Part shown: piece after piece, positions 37,932 through 46,871 of the stretch
Position numbering within the stretch: the stretch's first letter is position 1
Layout of the letters: every line of letters begins with the position of its first letter
NCBI RefSeq assembly: GCF_002192255.1
Contig: NZ_CP021768.1
Coordinates: 3,056,001 to 3,120,000, forward strand
DNA length: 64,000 nucleotides
Source: Stenotrophomonas sp. WZN-1
Lineage (GTDB): Bacteria > Pseudomonadota > Gammaproteobacteria > Xanthomonadales > Xanthomonadaceae
Reading direction: 5' to 3'
Notes under the pieces: generated by a model
Databases searched by the model: none
The model's input: the letters and a program-made list of their open reading frames with translations, nothing else
Told to the model about the DNA's origin: nothing
Program-made: the position numbers and the translations under genes

Positions 37932-38459
37932 TTACTCCAGCCCGTCCAGCAGCTCGTCGACCTTTTCCAGGGTCAGACGCTCATGGTAGTGACCGTTGAT
38001 GACCATCATCGGTGCGCCGCCACAACCGGCCAGGCACTCTTCCTCGCGCTTGAGGTAGACGCGGCCGTCCGGGGTCGATTCACCGTGCTTGATGCCCAGC
38101 TTCTTCTCGCAATGGCGGACGATGTCCTCGGCGCCATTGAGCCAGCAGCTGATGTTGGTGCAGATGGCCACGTTGTTGCGGCCCACCTTCTCGGTCTCGA
38201 ACATCGAGTAGAAGCTGGCGACCTCGTAGGCCCACACCGGCGGCAGGTCGAGGTACTTGGCCACGCCGGCGATCAGTTCGTCGGTCAGCCAGCCCTCGTT
38301 CTGCTCCTGGGCCGCATGCAGGCCCTGCAGCACGGCAGAGCGCTTGCGGTCCGGCGGGAACTTGGACAGCCAGTGATCGATGTGAGCGCGGGTCTTGTCG
38401 CTCAGCACCACCATCGGGTCGACGTCGCGCGCCGCCTCGAAATTACCTGTCGCCTTCAT
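37932..38459 (-). CDS. nuoE: NADH-quinone oxidoreductase subunit E
   Basis: This 175-residue thioredoxin-like subunit holds the N1a 2Fe-2S cluster. The cysteine ligands are in C-T-N-I-S-C-W near residue 100 and C-L-A-G-C-G-G-A-P near 140. A 97-bp gap with a short palindrome separates it from nuoD, the widest gap in the operon. Confidence 0.96.
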   Translation of the reverse strand: MKATGNFEAARDVDPMVVLSDKTRAHIDHWLSKFPPDRKRSAVLQGLHAAQEQNEGWLTDELIAGVAKYLDLPPVWAYEVASFYSMFETEKVGRNNVAICTNISCWLNGAEDIVRHCEKKLGIKHGESTPDGRVYLKREEECLAGCGGAPMMVINGHYHERLTLEKVDELLDGLE

Positions 38460-38556
38460 CGGCCGACCTCAGCGAAATGCATAACGTGAAATTCCAGAAA
38501 CTGCGGCGCCGGCTTGCGCCGGCTGCCTGCAGCGGGCGTTGGCGTGGCGGACGGCA

Positions 38557-39864
38557 TTACCGGTCAACCTCGCCGAACACCAGGTCGTAGGTGCCGATCA
38601 TCGCCACCACGTCGGCCAGCATGTGGCCGCGCACGATCGAATCGATCGAGGACAGGTGGGCGAAGCCCGGTGCACGCAGGTGCACGCGGAAGGGCTTGTT
38701 GGCGCCATCGGAGACCAGGTAGCAGCCGAACTCGCCCTTGGGCGCTTCCACTGCCGCGTAGGTTTCGCCGGCCGGCACGCAATAGCCTTCGCTGAACAGC
38801 TTGAAGTGGTGGATCAGCGCTTCCATGTCGTCCTTCATGTCCTCGCGCTTGGGCGGAGCGACCTTGAAGTTCTTGACCATGACCGGGCCGGGGTTGGCCT
38901 TCAGCCACGCCACGCACTGCTTGATGATGCGGTTGGACTCGCGCATTTCGGCAACGCGGACCAGGTAGCGGTCGTAGCAGTCGCCTTCCTTGCCCAGCGG
39001 GATGTCGAAATCGACGGCATCGTACTTGGCGTACGGACGCTTCTTGCGCAGGTCCCAGGCGATGCCCGAGCCGCGCAGCATCACGCCGGTCATGCCCCAC
39101 TGGTGGGCCAGTTCCGGAGTGACCACGCCGATGCCGACGGTACGCTGCTTCCAGATACGGTTGTCGGTCAGCAGGGTTTCGTATTCGTCGATGCGCTTGG
39201 GGAACTCGACGGTGAAGTTCTCCAGGAAGTCCAGCAGCGAGCCTTCGCGCGAAGCATTGAGCTGCTTCAGGGCCTTGCCCTTGTGCCAGCGCGATTCCTT
39301 GTACTTCGGCATGTGGTCCGGCAGGTCGCGGTAGACACCGCCCGGACGGTAGTACGCCGCGTGCATGCGCGCGCCGGAGACCGCTTCGTAGCAGTCCATC
39401 AGCTCTTCGCGTTCGCGGAAGGCGTACAGCATCACCGCCATCGCACCCAGGTCGAGCGCGTTGGAACCCAGCCACATCAGGTGGTTGAGGATGCGGGTGA
39501 TTTCGTCGTACATGGTGCGGATGTACTGCGCACGCTCCGGCGCCTCGATGCCCATCAGGGTCTCGATCGCGCGTACGTAGGCGTGCTCGTTGCACATCAT
39601 CGACACGTAATCCAGGCGATCCATGTAGCCGATCGACTGGTTGAACGGCTTGGACTCTGCCAGCTTCTCGGTACCACGGTGCAGCAGACCCACGTGCGGG
39701 TCGGCGCGCATGATGGTCTCGCCGTCCATTTCCAGGATCAGGCGCAGCACACCGTGAGCGGCCGGATGCTGCGGGCCGAAGTTCATGGTGTAGTTGCGGA
39801 TTTCCTGCCGGCTTTCGGCGGCGTTGCTGGCGAACGCTTCGCCGGCCTGGTGTACGTGGCTCAC
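38557..39864 (-). CDS. nuoD: NADH-quinone oxidoreductase subunit D
   Basis: This 435-residue 49-kDa-type subunit forms the quinone site with NuoB and NuoH. It contains [12 protein letters not shown] near the N terminus, with the quinone-binding histidine in this loop, and ends with the family D-L-V-F-G-E-V-D-R. The start overlaps nuoC by four bases. Confidence 0.97.
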   Translation of the reverse strand: MSHVHQAGEAFASNAAESRQEIRNYTMNFGPQHPAAHGVLRLILEMDGETIMRADPHVGLLHRGTEKLAESKPFNQSIGYMDRLDYVSMMCNEHAYVRAIETLMGIEAPERAQYIRTMYDEITRILNHLMWLGSNALDLGAMAVMLYAFREREELMDCYEAVSGARMHAAYYRPGGVYRDLPDHMPKYKESRWHKGKALKQLNASREGSLLDFLENFTVEFPKRIDEYETLLTDNRIWKQRTVGIGVVTPELAHQWGMTGVMLRGSGIAWDLRKKRPYAKYDAVDFDIPLGKEGDCYDRYLVRVAEMRESNRIIKQCVAWLKANPGPVMVKNFKVAPPKREDMKDDMEALIHHFKLFSEGYCVPAGETYAAVEAPKGEFGCYLVSDGANKPFRVHLRAPGFAHLSSIDSIVRGHMLADVVAMIGTYDLVFGEVDR

Positions 39865-40610
39865 TTCACTGCCTCCTGCGCGCGCTCACCTTCTGCGGTC
39901 TGCAGACGGGCGTCGTCGCGAATCACGCGCGGCACGCCGACGCGCGGCTCCACCGAGGTGACCGGTTCGTAGATCACGCGCTTCTTTTCTTCGTCGTAGC
40001 GGACTTCGACATTGCCGATCAGCGGGAAGTCCTTGCGGAACGGATGGCCGACGAAACCGTAGTCGGTCAGGATCCGGCGCAGGTCCGGGTGGCCTTCGAA
40101 GATCACGCCGTACAGGTCGAACGCTTCGCGCTCGAACCAGTTCAGGCCTGGCCAGATGCTAGTCAGCGAGGAGACCACCGGCAGCGCTTCGTCAGGGGCG
40201 AAGCAGCGCAGGTGCATCATCAGGTTGTGCTGGTACGAACGCAGCTGGGCGACCACGGCGAAACGCTGGGTCGGCATGTGCTGCGGGCGGGCACCATCGG
40301 TACCGTTTTCCTCGGTGGGGAACTCGCCCCACGCGAAGCGGCCCTGGGCCTTGCCTTCGACGCCACGGCTGAAGCCCTGCGAGGACACGTCGGCGGTGTC
40401 CCATTCGTCGGAGCCATAACCGAGGTAGTCGACGCCGCAGAGATCCACGGCCTGCTCGAAACCAAATTCGTCACGCAGCGCCAGGGCGGTGGCGTGCCAC
40501 TCGGCGGCAGGCACTTCCAGCGTCACTTCGCCGCGGGGTTCGACCACGATGACCTTCGCACCTGCGAAACGTGCGGAGAGTCGGTCGATGAAGGATGCTT
40601 GCTCTGCCAT
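39861..40610 (-). CDS. nuoC: NADH-quinone oxidoreductase subunit C
   Basis: This 249-residue 30-kDa-type peripheral subunit carries the signature [23 protein letters not shown] near residue 155-180. It is separate from nuoD, unlike the fused NuoCD of E. coli. It lies 33 bp after nuoB. Confidence 0.96.
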   Translation of the reverse strand: MAEQASFIDRLSARFAGAKVIVVEPRGEVTLEVPAAEWHATALALRDEFGFEQAVDLCGVDYLGYGSDEWDTADVSSQGFSRGVEGKAQGRFAWGEFPTEENGTDGARPQHMPTQRFAVVAQLRSYQHNLMMHLRCFAPDEALPVVSSLTSIWPGLNWFEREAFDLYGVIFEGHPDLRRILTDYGFVGHPFRKDFPLIGNVEVRYDEEKKRVIYEPVTSVEPRVGVPRVIRDDARLQTAEGERAQEAVK

Positions 40611-40643
40611 GGGGGCTTGGCGCGCTCTAGTCAGGTGAAGGGG

Positions 40644-41198
40644 TCAGCGGGCGATGGTCTGTGTACGCCAGATCTTCTTCTGCAGCTGCAGGATCCCGTA
40701 CACCAGCGCCTCGGCGGTCGGCGGGCAGCCCGGGACATAGACGTCCACCGGCACCACGCGATCACAGCCGCGCACGACAGAATAGGAGTAGTGGTAATAG
40801 CCACCGCCGTTGGCGCAGCTACCCATCGAGATGACCCACTTCGGGTCCGGCATCTGGTCGTAGACCTTGCGCAGCGCCGGGGCCATCTTGTTGACCAGGG
40901 TACCGGCCACGATCATCACGTCGGACTGACGCGGCGACGGGCGGAACACCACGCCGTAACGGTCAAGGTCCAGGCGCGCGGCACCGGCGTGCATCATCTC
41001 GACCGCGCAGCAGGCCAGGCCGAAGGTCATCGGCCACATCGAGCCGGTGCGCGCCCAGTTCAGCAGTGCGTCGACGCTGGTGGTGACGAAGCCCTTTTCC
41101 AGCAGCGGGTTGTCGCCTTCCGGCCGCAGGATGTCATCAACCCGGCCTTCCGGCGACGGGTTGTTCATGAGGCCATCGAGAGTCTGAATCACTCCCAT
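40644..41198 (-). CDS. nuoB: NADH-quinone oxidoreductase subunit B
   Basis: This 184-residue subunit holds the terminal N2 4Fe-4S cluster that reduces quinone. Ligand cysteines are Cys63-Cys64 in G-L-A-C-C-A-V-E-M, one in G-S-C-A-N-G-G-G and one in V-P-G-C-P-P. The ATG overlaps the nuoA stop by 10 bases; a longer upstream frame is nuoA in another frame and was rejected. Confidence 0.97.
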   Translation of the reverse strand: MGVIQTLDGLMNNPSPEGRVDDILRPEGDNPLLEKGFVTTSVDALLNWARTGSMWPMTFGLACCAVEMMHAGAARLDLDRYGVVFRPSPRQSDVMIVAGTLVNKMAPALRKVYDQMPDPKWVISMGSCANGGGYYHYSYSVVRGCDRVVPVDVYVPGCPPTAEALVYGILQLQKKIWRTQTIAR

Positions 41199-41545
41199 TC
41201 CAGCGCTCCCTTCTTCCAGACGTAAATGAAACCGAGGAACAGCATGCCGACGAACAGGCCCATGGTGATGAGCGAACGGGCGCCCAGTTCCATGAAGACC
41301 TGGGTCCACGGCACGATGAAGATGATTTCCAGGTCGAAGACGATGAACTGGATCGCGATCAGGTAGTAGCGCACGTCGAACTTCATGCGCGCGTCTTCGA
41401 ATGCCTCGAAGCCGCACTCGTACGGCGACAGCTTTTCCAGATCGGGGCGGCGGGGACCGAGGAATCGACCAACCAGCATCAGCGTAATGCCGATACCGGT
41501 GGCAACGATCAGAAACAGCAGAGACGGCAAATATTCGGCCAGCAC
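41189..41545 (-). CDS. nuoA: NADH-quinone oxidoreductase subunit A (GTG start)
   Basis: This 118-residue membrane subunit of complex I has three hydrophobic helices and the family motif S-P-Y-E-C-G-F-E between helices 1 and 2. The start is taken as GTG, giving M-L-A-E-Y-L-P-S-L; no ATG lies nearby except one far upstream that would run into the tRNA-Leu gene. It is the first gene of the nuo operon. Confidence 0.94.
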   Translation of the reverse strand: MLAEYLPSLLFLIVATGIGITLMLVGRFLGPRRPDLEKLSPYECGFEAFEDARMKFDVRYYLIAIQFIVFDLEIIFIVPWTQVFMELGARSLITMGLFVGMLFLGFIYVWKKGALEWE

Positions 41546-41656
41546 AGCGATTCTCTCTTGCCTCTGCCGCCGCGCCTGCAGGCGCTTTGGCATGGGGGAG
41601 TGGACGGGAATCTGCCTGGCGCCTTGCGCGCCAGACGAACCCGCTTTACTTACAAA

Positions 41657-41741
41657 TGGTGCCCAAGAGGGGACTCGAACCCCTACGACTTGCGTCGCTA
41701 CCACCTCAAGGTAGTGCGTCTACCAATTCCGCCACCTGGGC
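41657..41741 (-). tRNA. tRNA-Leu (anticodon GAG)
   Basis: An 85-base class II tRNA with encoded CCA and a long variable arm. Acceptor GCCCAGG pairs with the 3' strand, the D arm has T-G-G-C-G-G-A-A-T-T-G-G, and the anticodon stem CTACC/GGTAG encloses TTGAGGT with GAG. It lies between secG and nuoA on the same strand, 112 bp from nuoA. Confidence 0.95.
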
Positions 41742-41792
41742 AAACGATCACATCAGACTATGTTCCCGATGCGCCGCGTATTGTAACCGGCT

Positions 41793-42230
41793 TCAGTCTT
41801 TCTGGGAGCCTTCCGAAGGCTTTTCTTCACCAGAAACCGAAGATTCCGCCTTAGCCGGCACATTCGCGGCCGGAACCGGGGCGGCCGGGACCGCATCAGC
41901 CTTCGGAACGGCCGGCAGCTCGCCCGCCGGAGCCGCCGGAGCGGTCGCCGCCGGGGCGGACATCAGGCCCAGATCCTGGTCGGCCGCCGGACGGGTGCCG
42001 TGGCCGGCATACCACGCCATGAAGAGGCTGATGCCAAAGAACACGACGGCCAGCCACTTGGTCGACTTGGACAGGAAGTTCGAGGCACCGCGCGCACCGA
42101 ACACCGTGCCCGAGGCACCGGCACCAAAGCCCGAACCCGCCGCCGCACCCGAGCCACGCTGCATCAGGATCAGCGCGATCATGGCCACAGCGACCAGCAC
42201 GTAGACGACATTGAGGATCAACATCAGCAT
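41793..42230 (-). CDS. secG: Sec translocase subunit SecG
   Basis: This 145-residue accessory subunit of the SecYEG channel has the N-terminal hydrophobic helix (L-N-V-V-Y-V-L-V-A-V-A-M-I-A-L-I-L), the conserved Q-R-G-S-G-A-A-A-G-S-G-F-G loop and a second helix near residue 55-75. A Pro/Ala-rich cytoplasmic tail (about 80-145) is longer than in E. coli. The start has an AGGG-type site; the next ATG two codons in is an alternative. Order tpiA-secG-tRNA-Leu-nuoA is the usual one. Confidence 0.93.
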   Translation of the reverse strand: MLMLILNVVYVLVAVAMIALILMQRGSGAAAGSGFGAGASGTVFGARGASNFLSKSTKWLAVVFFGISLFMAWYAGHGTRPAADQDLGLMSAPAATAPAAPAGELPAVPKADAVPAAPVPAANVPAKAESSVSGEEKPSEGSQKD

Positions 42231-42261
42231 TGGAAACCGCCCTCGGACAATACTTCTAGGA

Positions 42262-43017
42262 TTAGTTCGCGGCCGCCGCCCGTGCGATGGCCAGGAAGTC
42301 CGCGGCCACCAGGGAGGCGCCGCCGACCAGCCCACCATCGACATCCGGCTGCGCGAACAGTTCCCCGGCATTGTCGGGCTTCACGCTACCGCCGTAAACA
42401 ATGGGCAGTGAATCAGCGATTCTAGCATCGATACGCGCGACTTCGCCACGGATGAACGCGTGCACCTGCTGCGCCTGCTCCTTGCTGGCGGTACGGCCGG
42501 TGCCGATGGCCCAGACCGGCTCGTAGGCGACCACAGCCTTGGCGAATCCGGCCGCGCCAACCAGCTCCAGCACCGGCGCCAGCTGGCTGGCGATGACCGA
42601 TTCGGTCTGCCCGGCCTCGCGCTGCTCCAGGGTCTCGCCCACGCACAACACCGGCACCAGGCCGGCATGCTGGGCGGCGGCGAACTTGCGCGCGACCAGC
42701 TCGCTGCTTTCATGGTGGTACTGGCGGCGCTCGGAGTGGCCGACCAGGCCATAGCGGGCCCCGACCTCGACCAGCATCGCCGCACAGACCTCACCGGTGT
42801 AGGCGCCCTTCTCATTGCTGCTCACGTCCTGCGCGCCGAAGGCCAGGCCGGTCTCACCGAAGTCCTCGACCAGCTCGCCCAGGTACGGCAGCGGCGGCAG
42901 GATCACCACGTCCACCCCCTCCAGCGGCAGCCCGGCGGCCACCTGCCCCAGCAGTTCATTGGCGAATTGACGGCTGCCATGCAGCTTCCAGTTTCCGGCG
43001 ACGATCTTGCGGCGCAT
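42262..43017 (-). CDS. tpiA: Triosephosphate isomerase
   Basis: This 251-residue glycolytic enzyme interconverts dihydroxyacetone phosphate and glyceraldehyde 3-phosphate. Active-site residues are Lys11 in N-W-K-L-H-G, the histidine in G-H-S-E-R-R (about 95) and the glutamate in A-Y-E-P-V-W-A-I-G-T-G. The phosphate loop Y-G-G-S-V-K-P-D-N is intact. It lies 31 bp before secG. Confidence 0.97.
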   Translation of the reverse strand: MRRKIVAGNWKLHGSRQFANELLGQVAAGLPLEGVDVVILPPLPYLGELVEDFGETGLAFGAQDVSSNEKGAYTGEVCAAMLVEVGARYGLVGHSERRQYHHESSELVARKFAAAQHAGLVPVLCVGETLEQREAGQTESVIASQLAPVLELVGAAGFAKAVVAYEPVWAIGTGRTASKEQAQQVHAFIRGEVARIDARIADSLPIVYGGSVKPDNAGELFAQPDVDGGLVGGASLVAADFLAIARAAAAN

Positions 43018-43242
43018 GAGCGGGTGGCTCCTGTGTGAAGTCAGCCGGTCATGATACCCGTTACGGCAAAAATCCGTTTCCGTGTAAGCGGTTACATGGA
43101 TTTTCAGCCAACGGCGCAGCCCCTCGTGGCGGGCGGGCTGGGTTGGTGGGTCGCGGAGAGCCCGGTTGGATCTGGGGCTTGGCCGGGCGGGTGGGACGGC
43201 GCAGGGGGCGCTGCAAGTACGCCCCTGCAAGCTCGGTCGCCG
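43018..43242. other. Gene-free stretch upstream of tpiA
   Basis: This should include the tpiA promoter. It is rich in G/C runs, with short dyads such as GCAGGGG/CCCCTGC (43201-43227), and I see no credible gene. Open frames here are low-complexity and unlike neighbouring proteins. Confidence 0.5.
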
Positions 43243-43278
43243 CTTGCTCGTGTGCGCTATCCTGCACACACGAGCAAG
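43243..43278. repeat. 12-bp perfect inverted repeat
   Basis: CTTGCTCGTGTG (43243-43254) pairs with CACACGAGCAAG (43267-43278) across a 12-base loop. No T run follows on either side. It is one of several palindromes in the tpiA-oxygenase gap. Confidence 0.7.
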
Positions 43279-43304
43279 ACCGGGGTTGGGCGTCCTGCCC
43301 AACC

Positions 43305-43325
43305 CGCCCGAGGCATGCCTCGGGC
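43305..43325. repeat. Short palindrome
   Basis: The sequence CCCGAGGCATGCCTCGGG is fully self-complementary. It continues the palindrome-rich character of this gap. The following 130 bp (to 43457) are purine-rich, with AAG/GCA-type simple runs and no gene. Confidence 0.6.
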
Positions 43326-43457
43326 CCATGCGGCTCACGCCCCTGCACAGCCCCACCCACCCGGCCCCTGACACATTCCGGCGGTTCCGCCCGCCACGGA
43401 AAGAAAAGAAGAGCAAGGGCAAAAGCAGAAGCAGGAGCAGCACTCCGGTCGGCCGCC

Positions 43458-43501
43458 GGTGTCAGATCCCTTTTCCGCAGGAAAAGGGATCTGACACCTA
43501 C
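43458..43501. repeat. Perfect 19-bp palindrome ending in GTAG
   Basis: A 19-bp perfect stem with a 3-base loop (arms 43458-43476 and 43480-43498, cores AGATCCC/GGGATCT) is followed by TAC, so the minus strand reads GTAG-hairpin like SMAG elements. The palindrome at 26156-26196 has a related core. Confidence 0.75.
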
Positions 43502-43521
43502 CCCACTTCGATCTGACAGAT

Positions 43522-43545
43522 GTGTCGACCAAGGTCGACACCTAC
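43522..43545. repeat. SMAG-type element
   Basis: GTGTCGACC-AA-GGTCGACAC followed by CTAC: a 9-bp perfect stem with GTAG at the minus-strand 5' end. Same core as the imperfect copy at 16798-16821. Confidence 0.8.
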
Positions 43546-43586
43546 CAGAAGCCGCCCGTACCCACCGCCACCGGGAGACTGTCGAA

Positions 43587-43688
43587 GGCGGGGAGGTGTC
43601 GGATGGCGGGGTGTCCGCGGCATGGATGCCGCGGCCAAGCCCCCAGGGACGGGTTTACGGCGTCCCCGCCATCCGACACCTCCCCGCC
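43587..43688. repeat. 102-bp nested palindrome with a 25-bp perfect outer stem
   Basis: The outer arms (43587-43611 and 43664-43688) are perfectly complementary over 25 bp. Inside lies a second perfect palindrome, CCGCGGCAT-GG-ATGCCGCGG (43615-43634), plus GGGAC/GTCC-type short pairs. The whole could extrude as a branched cruciform or act as a non-autonomous mobile element. No gene is present. Confidence 0.8.
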
Positions 43689-43712
43689 TCCCCACGCAGA
43701 AACCCAGAGCCG

Positions 43713-43735
43713 CTTTGGCTTTGGCTTTGGCTTTG
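43713..43735. repeat. Tandem hexamer CTTTGG (nearly four copies)
   Basis: Three full and one partial copy of CTTTGG lie in a row. A hexamer repeat in a non-coding gap would vary by slippage between strains. Confidence 0.8.
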
Positions 43736-43785
43736 ACCTCTGCGGGTGCAGGGCGGCAGCCCTGTCGAACACCCTCCGCTGCGCT

Positions 43786-43808
43786 CGCCGGGCATGGCCC
43801 GGCGCTAC
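43786..43808. repeat. SMAG element downstream of the oxygenase gene
   Basis: CGCCGGGC-ATG-GCCCGGCG followed by CTAC, the same unit as at 8191 and 51373. It lies beside the terminator of the oxygenase gene. Confidence 0.85.
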
Positions 43809-43813
43809 CCGTA

Positions 43814-43840
43814 ATGAAAAAGCCGCCTTTCGGCGGCTTC
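43814..43840 (-). terminator. Intrinsic terminator after the oxygenase gene
   Basis: GCCGCC-TTTC-GGCGGC with flanking AA/TT pairs is followed on the minus strand by five T residues. It lies just beyond the stop at 43845. Confidence 0.85.
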
Positions 43841-43844
43841 TTCA

Positions 43845-44780
43845 TTACTTCAGCTTGATCTCGCGCAGGCGTTCCTCGAGGAAGCCATGGGCAGTGATCG
43901 CCTCCGGGTACCGGCTCGGGTTCTCCGGGGTGATGCACGACGGCAGCACGTCGATCAGGAAGTCCGGGTTCGGGTGCAGGAAGAACGGCACCGAGTAGCG
44001 CGGCTGGCGCGCCAGGTCACCCGGGGGGTTGACCACGCGGTGGATGGTCGACGGATACACGTGGTTGGTCAGGCGCTGCAGCATGTCGCCGATGTTGACC
44101 ACGATCGTGTCCGCATCTGACGTAAACGGCACCCACTCGCCTTCATGCGACTGCACTTCCAGGCCTGCGGCACTGGCGCCGACCAGCAGGGTGATGAAGT
44201 TGATGTCGCCGTGGGCGCCGGCACGCACGTTCGGAATGTCGTCGGTGGTGATCGGCGGATAGTGGATCGGGCGCAGGATGGAGTTGCCGAAGTTGGTCTT
44301 GTCGGCGAAGAAGTCCTCCGGCAGGCCGATGTGCAGGGCCAGCGCGGACAATACGCGCGAGCCCAGGTTGTCCAGCGCCTGATACAGGCCGTAACCGCGC
44401 TCGCGGAAACCTTCGACCTCGGTCGGCCACAGGTTCGGTGCCATCACATCCCGGTACTTGGAGTCGTCGGCGATTTCACGACCAATGTGCCAGAACTCCT
44501 TCAGGTCGAAATGCTTGGAGCCCTTGGCGGTCTCCACGCCGAACGGCGTGTAGCCGCGGGCGCCACCGCTGCCGGCCACGTGGTACTTGCGCTTGACCTC
44601 TTCCGGCAGTGCGAAGAAGGCCTTGAAGGCATCGTAGGCCGCGTCGATGTCGGCCTGCGGGATGCCGTGGTTGCGAATGCCCGCGAATCCCCATTGGCGG
44701 TAGGCCGCGCCCAGTTCGGCCACGAAGGCTTCGCGGTCGCTGTCGAAACGGGTGATGTCGAGGGTGGGGATCTGGCTCAC
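43845..44780 (-). CDS. Isopenicillin-N-synthase-type 2-oxoglutarate/Fe(II) oxygenase
   Basis: This 311-residue cytosolic enzyme belongs to the IPNS-like family of Fe(II)-dependent dioxygenases. Iron ligands are His190 and Asp192 (A-H-G-D) and His247 (T-I-H-R-V), and Arg261-x-Ser263 (R-Y-S-V-P-F-F) would bind 2-oxoglutarate. The N-terminal D-I-T-R-F and R-N-H-G-I-P motifs are typical. The substrate is unknown; no biosynthetic cluster surrounds it. It is a single-gene unit, divergent from the envelope genes. Confidence 0.88.
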   Translation of the reverse strand: MSQIPTLDITRFDSDREAFVAELGAAYRQWGFAGIRNHGIPQADIDAAYDAFKAFFALPEEVKRKYHVAGSGGARGYTPFGVETAKGSKHFDLKEFWHIGREIADDSKYRDVMAPNLWPTEVEGFRERGYGLYQALDNLGSRVLSALALHIGLPEDFFADKTNFGNSILRPIHYPPITTDDIPNVRAGAHGDINFITLLVGASAAGLEVQSHEGEWVPFTSDADTIVVNIGDMLQRLTNHVYPSTIHRVVNPPGDLARQPRYSVPFFLHPNPDFLIDVLPSCITPENPSRYPEAITAHGFLEERLREIKLK

Positions 44781-44973
44781 AGCGGTTCCTGGCTTGTCGT
44801 TGGGTCTGAGGGGGCCAACGCATTCATGGCCCGCCTGAACATTGTGACAGATCGCCCGGGGGACGCTACTCGATACAAGGAAACAAACCGATACAATGCG
44901 CGACCCGCGCGCGGCGTAACGCTTTCGTCACGCAGGCGCTCCCCGTCTCCACGCTCCCTGAACCCGATCCGCC

Positions 44974-46851
44974 ATGCCCGCAGCTGCCCCTGCCGCCCCC
45001 GTCACTGAAGGTCCCGCCAGGCGCTGGCACCGGCTGGCCTGGTGGTCGCTGTTCATCGCCGGCAACGCGGTACTGGCCGCAGCAATCGCGCTGGGCAACG
45101 TGCCGCTGCGTGACAATCCGGGCGGCGGCGCCGGCCTGGCGTATCTGGCGATCGCCCTGCCCGGCCACCTGCTCGCGTTCGGTGCGCTGGCCGGCCTGCT
45201 CCCGTTGCTGCTGGGCCTGTGGCCACGCAGTGCGCGTACGCTGAGCATCAGCGCCGTCGTGCTGCAGGGCCTGTGGCTGTGCCTGCTGCTGATCGACGCC
45301 AAGGTCTTCACCCTGTACCGCTTCCACCTCAACGCCATGGTCGTGAACATGGTGTTCGGCGGCGCCCTGCACGACCAGGTTGCCTTGTCCTGGAAGACCT
45401 GGCTGCAGATCGCCCTGCTGGTTGCCGCGGTCTTCACCGCCGAGGGCCTGCTGGCCTGGGCGTGCTGGAAGCTGCTGCCGGCCGCGCCGCGCCGTCGACG
45501 GGTGCTGCAGGCCTGGGCGGCGGTCGCGCTGCTGATGGGCGGCGGCCAGGTCGCCACGGCCTACTACGACGCCCGCGGCGACCGCGATGTGATCGCGCAG
45601 TGGAACTACCTGCCGTGGGCGCAGCCGATCACGGCCAAGAGCTTCATGCGGCGCCTGGGCGTGGTCAGCCAGCAGCAGGCCGGCCTGCCCGACCCGCGCC
45701 ATGCGCAGTTGCTGTATCCGCTGAACCCGCTGCGCTGCCAGAGCCCGCATCGCCCCAACGTGCTGATGGTGGTGCTGGAATCGCTGCGCCAGGACGTGCT
45801 GACACCGCAGCTGATGCCCAATACGTCGGCGCTGGCGCAGGACGCGCGCGTGTTCGATCACCACTTCAGTACCGGCAACGCCACCCGCTACGGCCTGTTC
45901 GGGCTGCTGTACGGCCTGCCCGGTGGCTACTGGCCAAGCATGCTCGACGAGCAGCGGGGCTCGCAGCTGTTCCAGGTGCTGGGCCAGCAGGGCTACGACC
46001 TGCACCTGTACGGCAGCGCGCCGTTGTACAGCCCGGAATTCGATCGCACGGTATTCGCCGATGTGCGCGACCAGCTGCGCCAGGGGCCATCGGCACTGAA
46101 GTCCGACGGTCGCGATCGCGCGATCATCAGCGCATTGCAGCAGGACATCCGCGCCAGCCAGGCCGCGCAGCGACCGTGGTTCGGCTTCGTGTTCCTCGAC
46201 TCCACCCACGCGCCCTACCACATGCCCGACGGTTACCCGTCGGTGGCGACGCCAATGGCTGCGGACATCGACTTCCTCAAATTCGGCCCGGAACATGACC
46301 CGACGCCGGAACTCAACCGCTACCGCACCGCCGTGCACTACGCCGACAGCCTGATCGGCTCGCTGCTGGACGACCTGCGCGCCCAGGGCCTGGCCGAGGA
46401 CACCATCGTGCTGGTCACCGGTGACCATGCCGAAGAGTTCAACGACCTCAAGCTGAACTACTGGGGCCACAACGGCAACTTCTCCGACTACCAGCTGCAG
46501 GTCCCGTTCGTGCTGCATTGGCCGGGCAAGACCGCTGGCCACGACGCACGCACCAGCTCGCACGAAGACTGGGTGCCGACACTGATGCGCCACGCGCTGG
46601 GCTGCGAGAACGCACTGACCGATTACAGCACCGGGCAGGATCTGCTGGCCGCGCCGCAGGGCACGCGTGCGCTGGTGGTCGAAAGCTGGTCGCAGCGCGC
46701 GGTGCGCCATGGCGATGCCATCTACGTGTTCGACAAGTTCGGCAACGCCACCGCCCTGGACCTGCACTACCGCCCGCTGCCGCAGCAGGCGCCCGATGCA
46801 GCCGCCGTGCGCACTGCATGGGAAGCGCTGACCCGCTTCCGCAACCGCTGA
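44974..46851 (+). CDS. YejM/PbgA-like inner-membrane protein with sulfatase-fold domain
   Basis: This 625-residue protein has an N-terminal membrane domain of about five helices (residues 20-195) and a periplasmic alkaline-phosphatase/sulfatase-like domain (about 265-600) with V-V-L-E-S-L-R-Q-D near 270 and V-T-G-D-H-A-E-E-F near 480. This is the layout of E. coli YejM (PbgA, LapC), which senses LPS and controls LpxC breakdown through LapB-FtsH. Whether this copy keeps that role is inference. It heads a plus-strand unit with a glycosyltransferase and a deacetylase, supporting an LPS or envelope function. The start is the first ATG after a long divergent spacer. Confidence 0.8.
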   Translation: MPAAAPAAPVTEGPARRWHRLAWWSLFIAGNAVLAAAIALGNVPLRDNPGGGAGLAYLAIALPGHLLAFGALAGLLPLLLGLWPRSARTLSISAVVLQGLWLCLLLIDAKVFTLYRFHLNAMVVNMVFGGALHDQVALSWKTWLQIALLVAAVFTAEGLLAWACWKLLPAAPRRRRVLQAWAAVALLMGGGQVATAYYDARGDRDVIAQWNYLPWAQPITAKSFMRRLGVVSQQQAGLPDPRHAQLLYPLNPLRCQSPHRPNVLMVVLESLRQDVLTPQLMPNTSALAQDARVFDHHFSTGNATRYGLFGLLYGLPGGYWPSMLDEQRGSQLFQVLGQQGYDLHLYGSAPLYSPEFDRTVFADVRDQLRQGPSALKSDGRDRAIISALQQDIRASQAAQRPWFGFVFLDSTHAPYHMPDGYPSVATPMAADIDFLKFGPEHDPTPELNRYRTAVHYADSLIGSLLDDLRAQGLAEDTIVLVTGDHAEEFNDLKLNYWGHNGNFSDYQLQVPFVLHWPGKTAGHDARTSSHEDWVPTLMRHALGCENALTDYSTGQDLLAAPQGTRALVVESWSQRAVRHGDAIYVFDKFGNATALDLHYRPLPQQAPDAAAVRTAWEALTRFRNR

Positions 46852-46871
46852 CCCTCAAGGATCGATCCCGC

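Noticed and set aside
43018..43844. A CRISPR array or a small gene in the palindrome island
   Set aside because: The repeats differ from one another and are not evenly spaced; frames in the region are low-complexity and have no family features.
44781..44973. A gene in the divergent spacer
   Set aside because: No frame with a ribosome-binding site and plausible composition; it is best read as a promoter region, although I could not place -35/-10 elements with confidence.
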